A stretch of 64,000 nt of DNA from Favolaschia claudopus (taxonomy: Eukaryota; Basidiomycota; Agaricomycetes; Agaricales; Mycenaceae): the NCBI GenBank assembly GCA_037176885.1, contig JAWWNJ010000063.1, forward strand, positions 1,178,001-1,242,000. The letters run 5' to 3'. Position numbers and translations under genes: made by a program. How positions within the stretch are numbered: position 1 is the stretch's first letter; each line of letters opens with the position of its first letter. Of this stretch, positions 11,569-22,118 are shown in pieces. Under the pieces are notes generated by a model. It saw only the letters and a program-made list of their open reading frames with translations. It made no database searches and was not told where the DNA came from.

Positions 11569-11880
11569 AAACCAGCGCAAGCAGCCTCGAGAGGCACGTC
11601 GGCGGATGGTCGTTCGGCATGCTCTCCAACTCGACATCGTGCAGGAAAAGCTTGCGCATGCTGGCCCACGCATGTCTGAGTGTGCCTTCCGGAACCCTCA
11701 ATGGCAATGGGAGGCCATGTTTAACCGCGTAGCAGCGGCGGCAGCGGAATATTAAAGCACGACCGGTGGTGGCTGACGCCGATGATGAGCATCGCCTGCG
11801 TTAGCATTGGAAACTCGAGCCATCAGGCCGGGAAGACTATGTGCAAGTGGATGGTGTAGGGTGTCCTAAGGTTTGTGAGT
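11569..11880 (-). pseudogene. 3' fragment of an F-box gene
   Basis: This stretch is a diverged copy of 12167-12465 inside the neighbouring large F-box gene, in the same orientation. Shared peptides are GTLRHAWA, LESMP.DHPPTCLSRLLAL and the region around IIGVSHH. No F-box or start is present and the frame is broken, so it is a remnant of a tandem duplication. It ends about 50 bp from the intact gene. Confidence 0.75.
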
Positions 11881-11932
11881 CGATAGTTCAGTTATACGAA
11901 AAAGACATAGGTACAACACATCGACTTCGATA

Positions 11933-13738
11933 TCAATCCTCATGACGAGGTTTGCGAACCACCTCAGCAACCTCCGCGAAGATATTGATCGAATACGATC
12001 GAATACACACCAAATCCTCAACCCCAGTAATCCCCAACTCTTCTACCGACCGTCCTCCACAATCCACATCCGCAAAAAGTCTGAAATTAGCCAATCGGTA
12101 CAAGGACACATTCCTACACCCCTCCAGCGTCAGACCCCAGATCGGCGCACCCCCCGTCCGCCGTGCCCAGAACAGCGCAAGCAGCCTCGAGAGGCACGTC
12201 GGCGGATGGTCGCTCGGCATGCTCTCCAAGTCGACACCGTGCAAAAAAAGCCTGCGCATGCCGGCCCACGCATGTCTGAGGGTGCCATCCGCATCCCTCA
12301 ATGGCAATGGTAAGCCATACTTGACCGTACGTAGCGGCGGCATCGGAATATTAAAGCACGAGTTGTGATGGCTGACGCCGATGATGAGCATGGCCTGCGT
12401 GAGCAGAAACTCGAGCCATAAGGCCGGAAAGGTTTGGTGCAGATGGATAGTGTGGACGTTGTGGAGAGAACGACCCAAGGTGTCCCACAAAAGCAAGGTC
12501 GAATTCAGCGCAACGTCTTCGTAGACGTCGTAGAGGGGAGGCGGTGGGAGGGAATCCATTCCCATAAGGTGCAATGTGTTTACGTTGGATATATCGAGAT
12601 GATCCCGCACGAGCTCTATTAAGTGGATGCCGTCCACATACGGCAATGCCCCGAAGATTCCTACAGTGCGAGACCACTCGCGATGCTCAGAGTGGGTGAT
12701 AGTGCATGAGAAATGAGTAGCCGTTTGTTCAAACCAAAGGGTGTCGTACAACTCGGGGGGAGCTCTGCAGAAAATAGTGAGCAGACTCTTGTAAGTCTTT
12801 TGATGCTGATCGTAATTTCCTCGTAAGGTGATATTGAGGATCGCTGACGAAGGAAACACCAAGTAACCCAGAAGGCGCAGAGACGCTATAGGCGAGTCGC
12901 TCTGCAGTGTAAGTGTGTTCAGATGAGCTAGTTCGACCACGAAGCCGCGTAGCGTTGTCGGAGTACAGTGGATCATCGTCAAAGCTCGAAGGTTTGGGCA
13001 ACCCGCGAGAATGCCCAAGAATGTCTCCATTGTCGGCCGCTGGACGAGGTTAATTTTCTCCAGATGAAGATCTGTCAGACCAATGAACCATCCAGAATCC
13101 CACGGGAAGGCGCACGACTCGAGGTGCAATTGCACGCCTAGCTGCGCCCCATTTTTCCGGCTCTCAAGTACCTCGGACCGCCTAAATATGTTCGAGGGTA
13201 GCCACGTACCCCCCTCCTCAAGATTGTTTTTCGAAGTATTAACGACTTTGACGCATTCTAGACGCGGGGCTGCGCCCGCGTGCTCCAACGTGGCGAAGAA
13301 GGCTTCAAGCTGCGGTTGAGGAGAACGGATTTCGAGGATCCCGAGTCGCGAAGCGTGGTCGAGAAGTATACAATCCGGTACGGTGTGCTCTTTCTTGAGA
13401 TTCAAGCGAATGATCAGCGAAGCCATTTTCGACCGCTCCAGCATGACGGGCGTCCACATCGGCCTGTGGAAAACAAGCGTGCTCCAGAAATCGGGGCAAG
13501 CAAGCGCGATATCGCGCCACGCTCTGCTGACGCGGGTGATATTCAACCAGCTCAGATCATTCTTGAGCTTGAAGACAGAAGTTGGAATGCAGCGAACGAA
13601 AACGGCTGCAAGGATTTCCGGTGGCAAGCGCGCAACAGGAACGAGGGCATTCCACTCAGTCCGAGCCTCTCGTGCGTCCCGTTCCGCAGTCGATTCGAAA
13701 AGGACGACTCCATCCGCGTCGATGTCGAATACACTCAT
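11933..13738 (-). CDS. large F-box protein 1
   Basis: An uninterrupted frame of 601 aa from ATG 13738. The N-terminus has a short acidic lead, then an F-box-like helix LPPEILAAVFVRCIPTS followed by ITRVSRAWRDIALACPDFW, the usual agaricomycete F-box pattern. The rest is leucine-rich, irregular LRR-type sequence. F-box proteins bind SKP1 and select targets for SCF ubiquitin ligases; the target here is unknown. It is a paralogue of the genes at 17502 and 19659. The frame stays open upstream to 13969 but without an ATG, so the ATG at 13738, which aligns with the paralogues, was chosen. Confidence 0.85.
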   Translation of the reverse strand: MSVFDIDADGVVLFESTAERDAREARTEWNALVPVARLPPEILAAVFVRCIPTSVFKLKNDLSWLNITRVSRAWRDIALACPDFWSTLVFHRPMWTPVMLERSKMASLIIRLNLKKEHTVPDCILLDHASRLGILEIRSPQPQLEAFFATLEHAGAAPRLECVKVVNTSKNNLEEGGTWLPSNIFRRSEVLESRKNGAQLGVQLHLESCAFPWDSGWFIGLTDLHLEKINLVQRPTMETFLGILAGCPNLRALTMIHCTPTTLRGFVVELAHLNTLTLQSDSPIASLRLLGYLVFPSSAILNITLRGNYDQHQKTYKSLLTIFCRAPPELYDTLWFEQTATHFSCTITHSEHREWSRTVGIFGALPYVDGIHLIELVRDHLDISNVNTLHLMGMDSLPPPPLYDVYEDVALNSTLLLWDTLGRSLHNVHTIHLHQTFPALWLEFLLTQAMLIIGVSHHNSCFNIPMPPLRTVKYGLPLPLRDADGTLRHAWAGMRRLFLHGVDLESMPSDHPPTCLSRLLALFWARRTGGAPIWGLTLEGCRNVSLYRLANFRLFADVDCGGRSVEELGITGVEDLVCIRSYSINIFAEVAEVVRKPRHED

Positions 13739-14304
13739 TGTAGAGTTGAGACACGGTATAAGACGGCGGAAGATGGGGCGCCGCCTTGAACGCCTGCTGC
13801 GCGGATCGCTATGAATGAAGGATTGGGTCATACCGTACGCACAGAAGCAGGACACAAGCTCACCGTGTAATCCTGGAGAGTTGTGTATCCAGCAATGCCT
13901 CCCACTCAGGCGTCTAATGCAGGGATGGGTTAAATCTACCGGTGAATGATGCAAAGCGGCAGGAAACAATGGCTGGGTCTAGTAGAAGATTTCGGGGACC
14001 TTTGACGAGGTGCGAGAAAGCGTTTAAGATGCAACTACTTACCAGAATGATGCACCTGGCCCAAGAACTTAGAAGTCGACTTCACAGCTTTCGAGTCATT
14101 CAATTGCAATAACTACTTTGACTCTGAGTGTTCTCGATTGCATGCACGAGTTAGAATGACGGCGTCCAGCTAGCCCAGGCGGCGGGCGGACAGATGAGGA
14201 TTAACAGTCAGTGACCAAACTGGTCGTGGTCAAAGCAAAAGCGCGTTACAGATGTGACGTAAGTAGCGAGCTCGAAATCCGAACAAATGCATTGCTGCCT
14301 ACAA
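13739..14304. other. intergenic, no gene seen
   Basis: Upstream side of F-box gene 1 and downstream side of VPS9. No feature recognised. Confidence 0.4.
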
Positions 14305-17075
14305 CTACTCTCCACTACTCATCTCCAACAACGTCTCTATACTCTTCCCCAAATCTCCCTCATTGGCATCTAATACCCATTGAACGATCTCGGGCTCTAC
14401 CCCAGGGAAAATCTGCAGAAGGGTCTCCTGCGCCGCCTGCGCAGCATGGTTGTGTGCCGAATCAATCTGTGCCTGTATCCCCGCCAGATCTAAATTCGGC
14501 GTCGGCGTCCTCGACACACCTGTCCCAACACCAAGCGACTGTAATCGTGGCGGTGTGAGGGCCACTCCTGGCGGTATGCGTGAAGGAGTCTCGTCGGGCG
14601 GGCCCTGGTGATAGCCTGGCGTTCCTGGCGGCGTGCCTAGGATCGACGGCGCAGGTGAAGACGGTATCCGCCGCACGCGCTGCTTGTACGGCGTCTGTAT
14701 TGGAGGCTGGTACCCAGCCTCCCCTGCAGGCGTTTGTGGGATACCCTCGGCATTATTGAAGTAATAGTTTGGCTGTCCATGCTGGCGTGCTGCATCAGGA
14801 TGGCTCCAATGCGGGACGTTCGGTGGCGGGCCTTGTCCTTGTTGTTGGGCCTGAGCGCGGTTCTCCCGCCCGAGCTCAAACGGCGCGAAAGGTCCAGGGA
14901 GGTACTGCATCTTTCCCTCCGCGCTGTCGAGCGCTTCATTGAAGATTCGACCAAGCGCATTGAGCGGTTTCGATATTGTGTCTCCAGTCTTCTGGAATAA
15001 CCGCCGTGCATCCTCGGTCAGTGTTTGTACAGGTGTCGTGATAGCGAGAGGTTCAGCAGACTCCTCGCCTTCATGCGAGGAGGATGACGATACAGGTCGC
15101 TGTGGGGTGGTAGGAGTGATTGGAGTGGTTGGAACGACGGGAATGGCATGGGGAACGACCGGGGAATCAGGTGGTAGAGATTGGAGAGCTTCTTCGACAT
15201 TTCTGGGAAACTGGGTCAGCATAAATTGTTGGTTTGGAAGCGGGCCGTACCTCTCAAAATCTGGTTGAGTGATGTTCGACAAAGACGTATGGTCCATTGT
15301 TTCGATGAAAGAAACAGCGCCCATCTGGAAAGAACCAAATTAGTCTTCTCCAAGCAGGGCTTCAAGATGACTTGCAAGACTCGACAGATAATATCCTGCT
15401 TCGCTTTGCAATTTGGCCGGATTTCTGAATCGATTGATAAATCTACAGAGAAAAATGTGTCAGCGTATGATTGTCTTTTACAATTTAAATGCGCACTCCA
15501 CATTCGACAGAAGATGCTCAGGATTGGCCTTGAGTACCACATAGATTAGTATTGGAACGAAGGAATCCGCCCCCTCTTCCTTCTTCAGATGTCTTATGAG
15601 GCCTGGATGATCTCAGCCGAAGAAATCGAAAACGAGGGGGCGGGCAAACCGAAGATGACCTTGCAGCAATTGAGGATGCAGATAAGCTTGTCCCGGGGGG
15701 CCTTATAGTGATTGACCTTGAGCAGCTCTACATGGCTGGCCGTGAGTTGCGGATAGGGTTCGTAAGCCTGCATTATACAGACCTTGTTGCGCAAACATCA
15801 GGAAGCCGTTACTTCCTTCGCCCACCGGGATATCAAGATGTGCCTCCGTAATCCATCCGAACAGTGCTATCCGTTGTGAGAGTACTCTATCGCGCTCTAA
15901 ATCGTCGGCCGTTATTTGTCGGCGCGGAACTGCGACCGCTACAGCAGGGGTGAAAGTACTTGAGACAAGTCAGCTTCCTGAGATATGCTTCAATGAGTTG
16001 CGGCACACAAACTGACAATTGATAAAGTTGGTTCATGACAAGTTTTTCCATGCCCTCTAGCGCATTGTCGAACTCTGCATCTGAAGCGTTCTTCCAAATA
16101 TCGGACTCCCGCATCGGTTTAACTATGAACTACAGAGATGTCAAAACATTGAAGGTGAACAACAGTATGCTTGACTAGTACTCACGTTAAGGAAGTCGTT
16201 TATTATTTTGACCTGATCGCTTACAGTGAAAGTTCGCTTCGCAAAGTTGCTCAAAAATCTGAGCGAAAACAGGTCGGAAAAGATGAATCGAGAGAGGGTA
16301 GGATCGCATACGATTTGAGATATTTGGCGACAATCTCAGCGTTCCTTGATTTCATCTGGTCCAGAAACTTTTGGAAATCGAACGGAGGATCTCCTTTGCT
16401 CGCTTCCGATGTTGAAGTGCCCGGTGTACTGCGACCCGAAGTGCTCGTCTCGCCTGCGCTTGACGGAGCTTGCGTAGACGATTCCCGGTTCTGAGGCTGC
16501 TGAGTTTGTTGCTCAACAAATGCCGACAGTGTAGAAGGTGATGGCACCCCTCGCGCAACATCCATCGACCCTGGTCGTGACCGTGATTTGGACCGAATAG
16601 GAAGGGCGAGAGAGCGGGCTAACGCGGTGAAGGACGGGAAGACGGACGACGACGGAGTTGAAGGTTGCTGCGCAGCATCTGGCTGCTGCAAAGAAGATGG
16701 CTCAGTATCTTTGAGGGGAGGTGTTGGAGGGCTGGGAGACGGGGTTCTTGGAGGTGGTGGATGCGCCTCTGACTTTTCCCAAGCCTCCCTGGCCGCTGCC
16801 TCTTCCCGGTCAGCGAGAGGATCGAATTCAAGGAGAACCTGCTCGGAGGCCCGGGGTTTGAGATCTGAAGAGTCGGCTTGAAATCCTTCAGTGAAAGACG
16901 AGTCTAGCAACGTTGGGTCTGGGGTGTGTAGTGGTCTGCTCTCCTCAGATCTCGGTTCATCCTTCGGTGTCGAATCGGCCGTATCAGTCCTCCATGGATT
17001 AGGGCTTTCAGACCCTGTAGCGGGAGATTTGACAGTAACTTCTGTCACGGGTTCGACGGTAGGTGTTGGGTCCAT
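14305..17075 (-). CDS. VPS9: VPS9-domain Rab5 guanine nucleotide exchange factor with CUE-like end
   Basis: Nine exons: 17075-16312, 16258-16186, 16129-16017, 15958-15783, 15727-15650, 15602-15497, 15442-15376, 15324-15251 and 15202-14305, giving 782 aa. Residues 1-240 are Pro/Ser/Thr-rich. The VPS9 domain follows ([83 protein letters not shown]). A CUE-like helix bundle is at the end ([20 protein letters not shown]...SIETLLEMS), expected to bind ubiquitin. It should activate the Rab5/Vps21 GTPase in vacuolar and endosomal sorting. Intron 7 (15375-15325) is GC-AG. Intron 8 (15250-15203) is 48 nt and leaves the frame open if retained. The start is the first ATG; nothing in frame lies upstream. 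Confidence 0.92.
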
Positions 17076-17501
17076 AGCGACTAGAGATACGGCGATAGCC
17101 AACCCTCAAGTTGGGGCTACAACTCAAGGTGGATGGAGGAGGGAGAAGCACGCGACGCGCTGGTCACGCCGACCATGTCACCACGTGTGACTCAGCCTCC
17201 TCTTCCCTCTAACTCTTGCCACTATCTCATACCAGTTCTGCCTCAGATATTCCAAGAAAAGAGAAACCATTATAGGATTCCAATCACAACTTCTCGCTGA
17301 ATTGTAACTTCCTTCTTTCTTTCAGAATTAGCAGCTGAACAGTTTACTACAGTTTATCAGGTCAAGACCGTTACAATAGGCCAATTTCTGCAAGTAAGCT
17401 GTCGCCATAGACAATTCATTAGCCTTCACTTGACTAGCAGACTCCGCTCCAGGATCCGAAACCGCTTTCCGTCATTAGAAATACGCGCCATCCACTCATC
17501 C
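17076..17501. other. divergent promoter region VPS9 / F-box 2
   Basis: About 425 bp between two divergent starts. AT-rich and pyrimidine-rich stretches near 17200-17340. No clear TATA box was assigned. Confidence 0.4.
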
Positions 17502-19319
17502 ATGCATAGTTCTGACTTTGATGAAGTCTCTGCAGTGTCCGAGTCTGCGGCAGAACGTGAAGAACGCACGCAGCGGACGCGTCAGAACGCCCTTGTTCCC
17601 ATCTCCCACCTTCCTGCCGAAATTATGGCCAATATCTTTGTTCATTGTATTCCCACCTCGATCGCCTCGTTGGACGATGACTTCAGCTGGCTGAATGTTA
17701 CGCGCATCTGCCACCAGTGGCGTAGCGTCGCCCTCGCTTGCCCCGAATTCTGGAGCACGCTTATATTGTCTCGTCCAAAATGGACACAGGTCATGTTGGC
17801 GCGTTCGAAAAAGGCGCCTTTGGTGATCCGAGCAGATCTACTACGGGACACTGACAACACCCCCGAGCCCATCCTTCTCGAAAACGCTGCCCGACTGGGA
17901 GCACTAGAGATCCTTGGACCGGGAGACCTACTCGCGAATTTCATGACCAACTTGAAGAATGCCCATGCCGCTCCGCACTTAAACGACATCAAAATTACGA
18001 ACAGCAACTCGTACCCGGAGAATCTGAACAATCCCGCATGCACTGTTTGGCTCCCACGAGACTTATTCAGAAGAAAGGAGGTTTCCGAGAGCAGGAGAGC
18101 AGGACGCCAATCAGGCATCCGCTTACATCTGGATTGCTGCGCGTTTCCGTGGAGAGACTCGCTCTGGTATTCCCACCTCACCGAGCTTCATTTGTCCAAC
18201 CTAAATATGGAGCAGCGCCCCGAGATGGACGCATTTCTGAACGTCCTCTCCAAATCTCCCAACCTTCAGGCTCTTACTCTGTACCATGCCTGCCCAGTCG
18301 TCGGCAACGGTTTCGATCTCGAAATGCCGCACCTCAATCTGTTGAATATCACGGATGATCCCTCGTACCTCTGCTGGTTAATGGGCTGCCTCATTGTCCC
18401 CTCCTCTACAATCATCAACACCTCAGCCATTGTGTATGGCGGCGGAAAGGGGGGATTCCCTAAATCCATCTGCGAGGAATTGATCCCCATGTTTTCGGAA
18501 GAGCTTGGCCCAGAACAGTACGATACTGCCAGCATAGATTGTCGGAACACATTCACATACTCACTTCGTCATTCGGCCAACACGCAGTGGTCCCGCACCC
18601 TTCGTATCCAATCGCACTATACGTGTTGGCAGCCACATTGGCCTAATACCCTCAAAATTACCCAGGCTATCCGCAGCTGCCTCGATTTATCCAATATCAC
18701 TACACTTCACTTGGATTCCTTGCCTGCCATGCCTTCCATGTGCGACGCCGACGGTAGTGTCGCGATGTTCATTTCCTCCGTGTCTCTATGGGACACTTTG
18801 GGTCGGAATCTCGCACGTCTAGAGACTCTGCATCTATACAAATCGTTTCCAGGCGGACTGTTCGACCTCATACTCGCGCAAGCCATGCTCCTAATCAACG
18901 TCAGCCATCATCGCTCATGCTTCCACCTGTCGTCGGGTGGATTACCCCTTCGCGGTCCAGATGGCTCGCTCACTCATGCGTGGCCAAAGCTGCAACGCCT
19001 TGAACTCCATGAGATTGATTTGGCTGGTCTGGATAATCTCCTGAAGCCATGTTGTGGCGATTTGCTTCGCGCGTATCTGTGGGCGCGGCGCGAAGGGGCC
19101 CCCGAGCACCCTGGCACCTTACCCATCTGGCAGTTGAAGCTTCATTCTTGCTCCAACCTGTCAATGAGCAGTTCACCGCCTTTAGAACGATATGTGGACG
19201 TGTTGTCTGATGTAAAGGAGGCAGAATGGCCGACAGTTACAGACGATTTGCGCGCGCATTCCGTGACAGCTTTTGTGCAAATGGTTTCCGCCAATTATCG
19301 TCGCGCCACGAAGAACTGA
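17502..19319 (+). CDS. large F-box protein 2
   Basis: One exon, 605 aa. After an acidic lead of about 35 residues comes the F-box-like LPAEIMANIFVHCIPTS and then WLNVTRICHQWRSVALACPEFW, followed by leucine-rich sequence with a conserved late block (GSLTHAWPKLQRLELHEIDL) also present in the F-box 1 gene. A role as an SCF substrate adaptor is expected from the family; the substrate is unknown. ATG 17502 is chosen because the open frame before it has no other ATG. It is convergent with F-box gene 3. Confidence 0.85.
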   Translation: MHSSDFDEVSAVSESAAEREERTQRTRQNALVPISHLPAEIMANIFVHCIPTSIASLDDDFSWLNVTRICHQWRSVALACPEFWSTLILSRPKWTQVMLARSKKAPLVIRADLLRDTDNTPEPILLENAARLGALEILGPGDLLANFMTNLKNAHAAPHLNDIKITNSNSYPENLNNPACTVWLPRDLFRRKEVSESRRAGRQSGIRLHLDCCAFPWRDSLWYSHLTELHLSNLNMEQRPEMDAFLNVLSKSPNLQALTLYHACPVVGNGFDLEMPHLNLLNITDDPSYLCWLMGCLIVPSSTIINTSAIVYGGGKGGFPKSICEELIPMFSEELGPEQYDTASIDCRNTFTYSLRHSANTQWSRTLRIQSHYTCWQPHWPNTLKITQAIRSCLDLSNITTLHLDSLPAMPSMCDADGSVAMFISSVSLWDTLGRNLARLETLHLYKSFPGGLFDLILAQAMLLINVSHHRSCFHLSSGGLPLRGPDGSLTHAWPKLQRLELHEIDLAGLDNLLKPCCGDLLRAYLWARREGAPEHPGTLPIWQLKLHSCSNLSMSSSPPLERYVDVLSDVKEAEWPTVTDDLRAHSVTAFVQMVSANYRRATKN

Positions 19320-19658
19320 TGTTGTACGTTTGAATCTCACATTGTACCTAGTATCCCATATTTCAAATCCGTTTGTCTGCCGTGTTCTCTGTGTTGCGTC
19401 TCGATTTTTTCCCGTCTGCTGTGTTTGCCATGGGACTCAAGTTGATGGTCCATACCGGCGTCTTCGAGCTGATGTTGTCCGGAGATGATGAGGTCGCGGA
19501 TAGTTCGTTGAGGAACGTTTGCTTTCGGAGTGTTGTGTCTATCCAATCTCGATACTGTCCATCCCAAAATGGAATAAATCCTCGTCCTAGCAGCCCGAAA
19601 AGGAAATTTGGTGTTGACATTGATGACTCGAAAATGAAGAATACTACTAAGCATAGGA
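19320..19658. other. intergenic between convergent F-box genes
   Basis: About 340 bp. Holds one minus-strand copy of the short dispersed repeat with core GCTAGGACGAG near 19572-19606. No gene seen. Confidence 0.4.
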
Positions 19659-21551
19659 TCAGGTTGATTCTTTCTTATTGACTATAGTAGAAGTGCTCGC
19701 AATTGCCTCGGCCATTGATAGCGCTCGTGCGTATGGTGGATCCCGAATGGAGACGCGATCCGTCTCCGTCTCGGGGGAATGATACATCTGAGTAAATATA
19801 GCAATTGCATAGTCACGTAGGGCTTCCTCGTCGGAATCATTCGACGCATAGTGCATGCTGTAATGCTCTCCATCCCATTTCACGTCGGAAAAGAACACAA
19901 ACTTGGCTACCTCGTCTTCATCGACGTCGGAAGAGTCGCCGAACTCCAATTGCTGGATAGGCGCACCGCCTATGCGCCTCGCCCAGAGCAGCGCGCGCAT
20001 CAATTCCCCGCGTGTCGTCCCGGCGGGGTTCCGCGGTACGTCAATATCAATATCATCTAGAATAATACACCGCAGAGTGGGCCAAGCGTGCTCAAATTCT
20101 GCGTCGGGGTCGCGAAAGGCAGGGTACCCGCGCGTAGTGGCATGAAAGGGTGACCTATAGTGACTTACTCCGATGAGGAGCATGGCCTGTGCGATGAGGA
20201 ATTCAAGGAGGGTGCCGATGAACGAGCTGCGAAGATGCAGTACCGTTAGGCAGGGGAGAGCCCGTCCCATGTCGTCCCACAAGGATAGGCAGGAGTGGAA
20301 GCGCAAAATTACATTGGGGTCGTGTGTGCGTGGGACACTAACTTGAGGCATATCGCAAAGATCTAGCGTCGTGATATTGGAGAGATCGAGACAGGACCCA
20401 ATGATGTCTGTTATGCGCAGTAAGCTGGGCCACTCTTCGACCATGAAGCCGCTCCTGAACCAAAGGATGCGACGACATGTGGACCGAGCTGAGTTGGACA
20501 GTGAATATTGAAAGCTGCGTTCATAATTGACATGCAATGTGTCGTGCCAGTTCGGCGGAAGATTTTGGGTCAACTGGGTAACGAGACGGTCCTGGACAGC
20601 ATTGATTTCTCGTGGTGGGCGCTTGGCCGGGATGGAGCACGAGATATCGATGGACACTAGCGATGGAAGGGCGAGATGGTCCAGCAAACCGCTGCACGCC
20701 AAGGCAGAACCACTGAGGGTCAGCGAGGTGAGGTGGGGAAGATGTACGATGGCGTCCTGTGAGGGGGAGGATGAGGATGAGTAAGACGGACAGCGACCAG
20801 TCACGGTAAGTATCTGGAGACCCGGTGATGTCCTGAGAACACTCAAAAAAGCATCCATTGTAGGTAGTTGAGGGGTAAGAATGTTGGACAGCTCAAGTTC
20901 TGTAAGACGTGAATACCACATGGAGTCCCAAGGAAAGGCACAGCTTTCAAGATGTAGTCGACCGAGATGTATCCCGGGTTTCCTTGTCTCAACTGTTTCT
21001 GCTCTACCAAAGAGATTTCCCGGTAACCATAGGCCACGAAAGCCATCGTTTACGATGCACACATCGATGAGGAGGGGTGCAGGACCAGCGTACTCCAACA
21101 CGGCCAAAAACGGAGCAAGGTTCTCTGGTTGTGAAGAGTAAACTTCGAAGGTTCGTAGCCGTGGGGCATGCTCGAGCAAAATGATTTCTGGAAAAAGATT
21201 GTGGTCCTCGTCGAGATCCATTCGAGCTACCAGAGGGGCCATCCGTGAACGCATGAGCGACACTGATATCGAGTTCGGTCTCCAAAACATCAGTGTGGTC
21301 CAAAAATCGGGGCAAGCGAGTGCAACGTTGCGCCAATGACTACAGACACGGATGGGATTCATCCATTGTAAATCGCTACGCAAGCTGTCAATAGAGGTTG
21401 GGACGCAGTAAACGAATATTTCGGCCAGAATTTCCGAGGGAAGACGAGAGATTGAAGCAAGTTTGTTTTGAAGCGTTCTGCTCTTCCGAGTCCTCAATTC
21501 AGCCGTCGACTCGTACAAGAAGATGTCTTGCTCAATTTCGAGCACGTCCAA
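19659..21551 (-). CDS. large F-box protein 3, start codon missing
   Basis: An open frame of about 630 codons on the minus strand. It shows SRLPSEILAEIFVYCVPTS and IRVCSHWRNVALACPDFW at the N-terminus and LRR-like sequence after it, clearly paralogous to F-box genes 1 and 2. Where the F-box 1 protein begins MSVFDID this frame has TTG (LDVLEIE), and an in-frame TGA lies eight codons before that TTG. No in-frame ATG precedes the F-box; the first internal Met is after it. Either a small upstream exon provides the start, or the ATG was lost and the gene is a recent pseudogene. The body has no stops. The function, if expressed, is SCF adaptor with unknown target. Confidence 0.7.
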   Translation of the reverse strand: MDVLEIEQDIFLYESTAELRTRKSRTLQNKLASISRLPSEILAEIFVYCVPTSIDSLRSDLQWMNPIRVCSHWRNVALACPDFWTTLMFWRPNSISVSLMRSRMAPLVARMDLDEDHNLFPEIILLEHAPRLRTFEVYSSQPENLAPFLAVLEYAGPAPLLIDVCIVNDGFRGLWLPGNLFGRAETVETRKPGIHLGRLHLESCAFPWDSMWYSRLTELELSNILTPQLPTMDAFLSVLRTSPGLQILTVTGRCPSYSSSSSPSQDAIVHLPHLTSLTLSGSALACSGLLDHLALPSLVSIDISCSIPAKRPPREINAVQDRLVTQLTQNLPPNWHDTLHVNYERSFQYSLSNSARSTCRRILWFRSGFMVEEWPSLLRITDIIGSCLDLSNITTLDLCDMPQVSVPRTHDPNVILRFHSCLSLWDDMGRALPCLTVLHLRSSFIGTLLEFLIAQAMLLIGVSHYRSPFHATTRGYPAFRDPDAEFEHAWPTLRCIILDDIDIDVPRNPAGTTRGELMRALLWARRIGGAPIQQLEFGDSSDVDEDEVAKFVFFSDVKWDGEHYSMHYASNDSDEEALRDYAIAIFTQMYHSPETETDRVSIRDPPYARALSMAEAIASTSTIVNKKEST

Positions 21552-21649
21552 GTCGATGCTGAGGGTTTCGAGTCAGCTGGAAAGAACCTATCGATTTGAA
21601 AAATCTTGACCATGGTCGTTCGAAGCCACCCATTACTTCGGAAGTTACC
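21552..21649. other. intergenic, possible upstream exon of F-box 3
   Basis: Minus-strand ATG GTC AAG at about 21614 could be joined by a 29-nt intron to the F-box 3 frame, but that intron would be too short to be convincing. Confidence 0.25.
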
Positions 21650-22118
21650 GGATCAGAATAGGTGAGCTCCCGGTTCTTGCCTGCTTACCACCAACTCACT
21701 TCTAGCATCCCCGCGCGCGCACGCCGCACGGTGGGCTTCACATCTTTTCCGCAGCGTTTCTGCCCAGCGATTCGTGGTCTTCGATGCGTTCAGACTGTCA
21801 GCCATCACTCGAAAACATGCTCCGGGACCGTCAACTTCTGCGGCCTTCCCCAACCAATCCCAGACTGCGGCTCAACAGACCTTCTTCAGTCGCTTGTATG
21901 AATGACATCCTGAACTGAACACGCACACACCGCGGAAGGCTTGCGGCCGTTCTTATACAATATCGATTTCAAATTTCAATTCCTTAAAGAGACACTCAGC
22001 TGACGACCCTACCTGAATCCCGGCTATTATAATTTCTCCTCCCCGTGCATCCGCGTATCCGTACCCAAAGGGTAATATCTCAAGAGTCAAGACTAGAGAG
22101 TCAACTTGACCATCTACC
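21650..22118 (+). repeat. right copy of duplicated SDR upstream region
   Basis: Inverted counterpart of 6823-7330. The promoter block before SDR2 matches that of SDR1 over roughly 80 bp, except that the TATA core is gone. Confidence 0.6.

Noticed and set aside
21552..21620. 29-nt intron giving F-box 3 an ATG (MVKIFQID)
   Set aside because: Phase fits, but the intron would be shorter than any other in the window (minimum about 42 nt).
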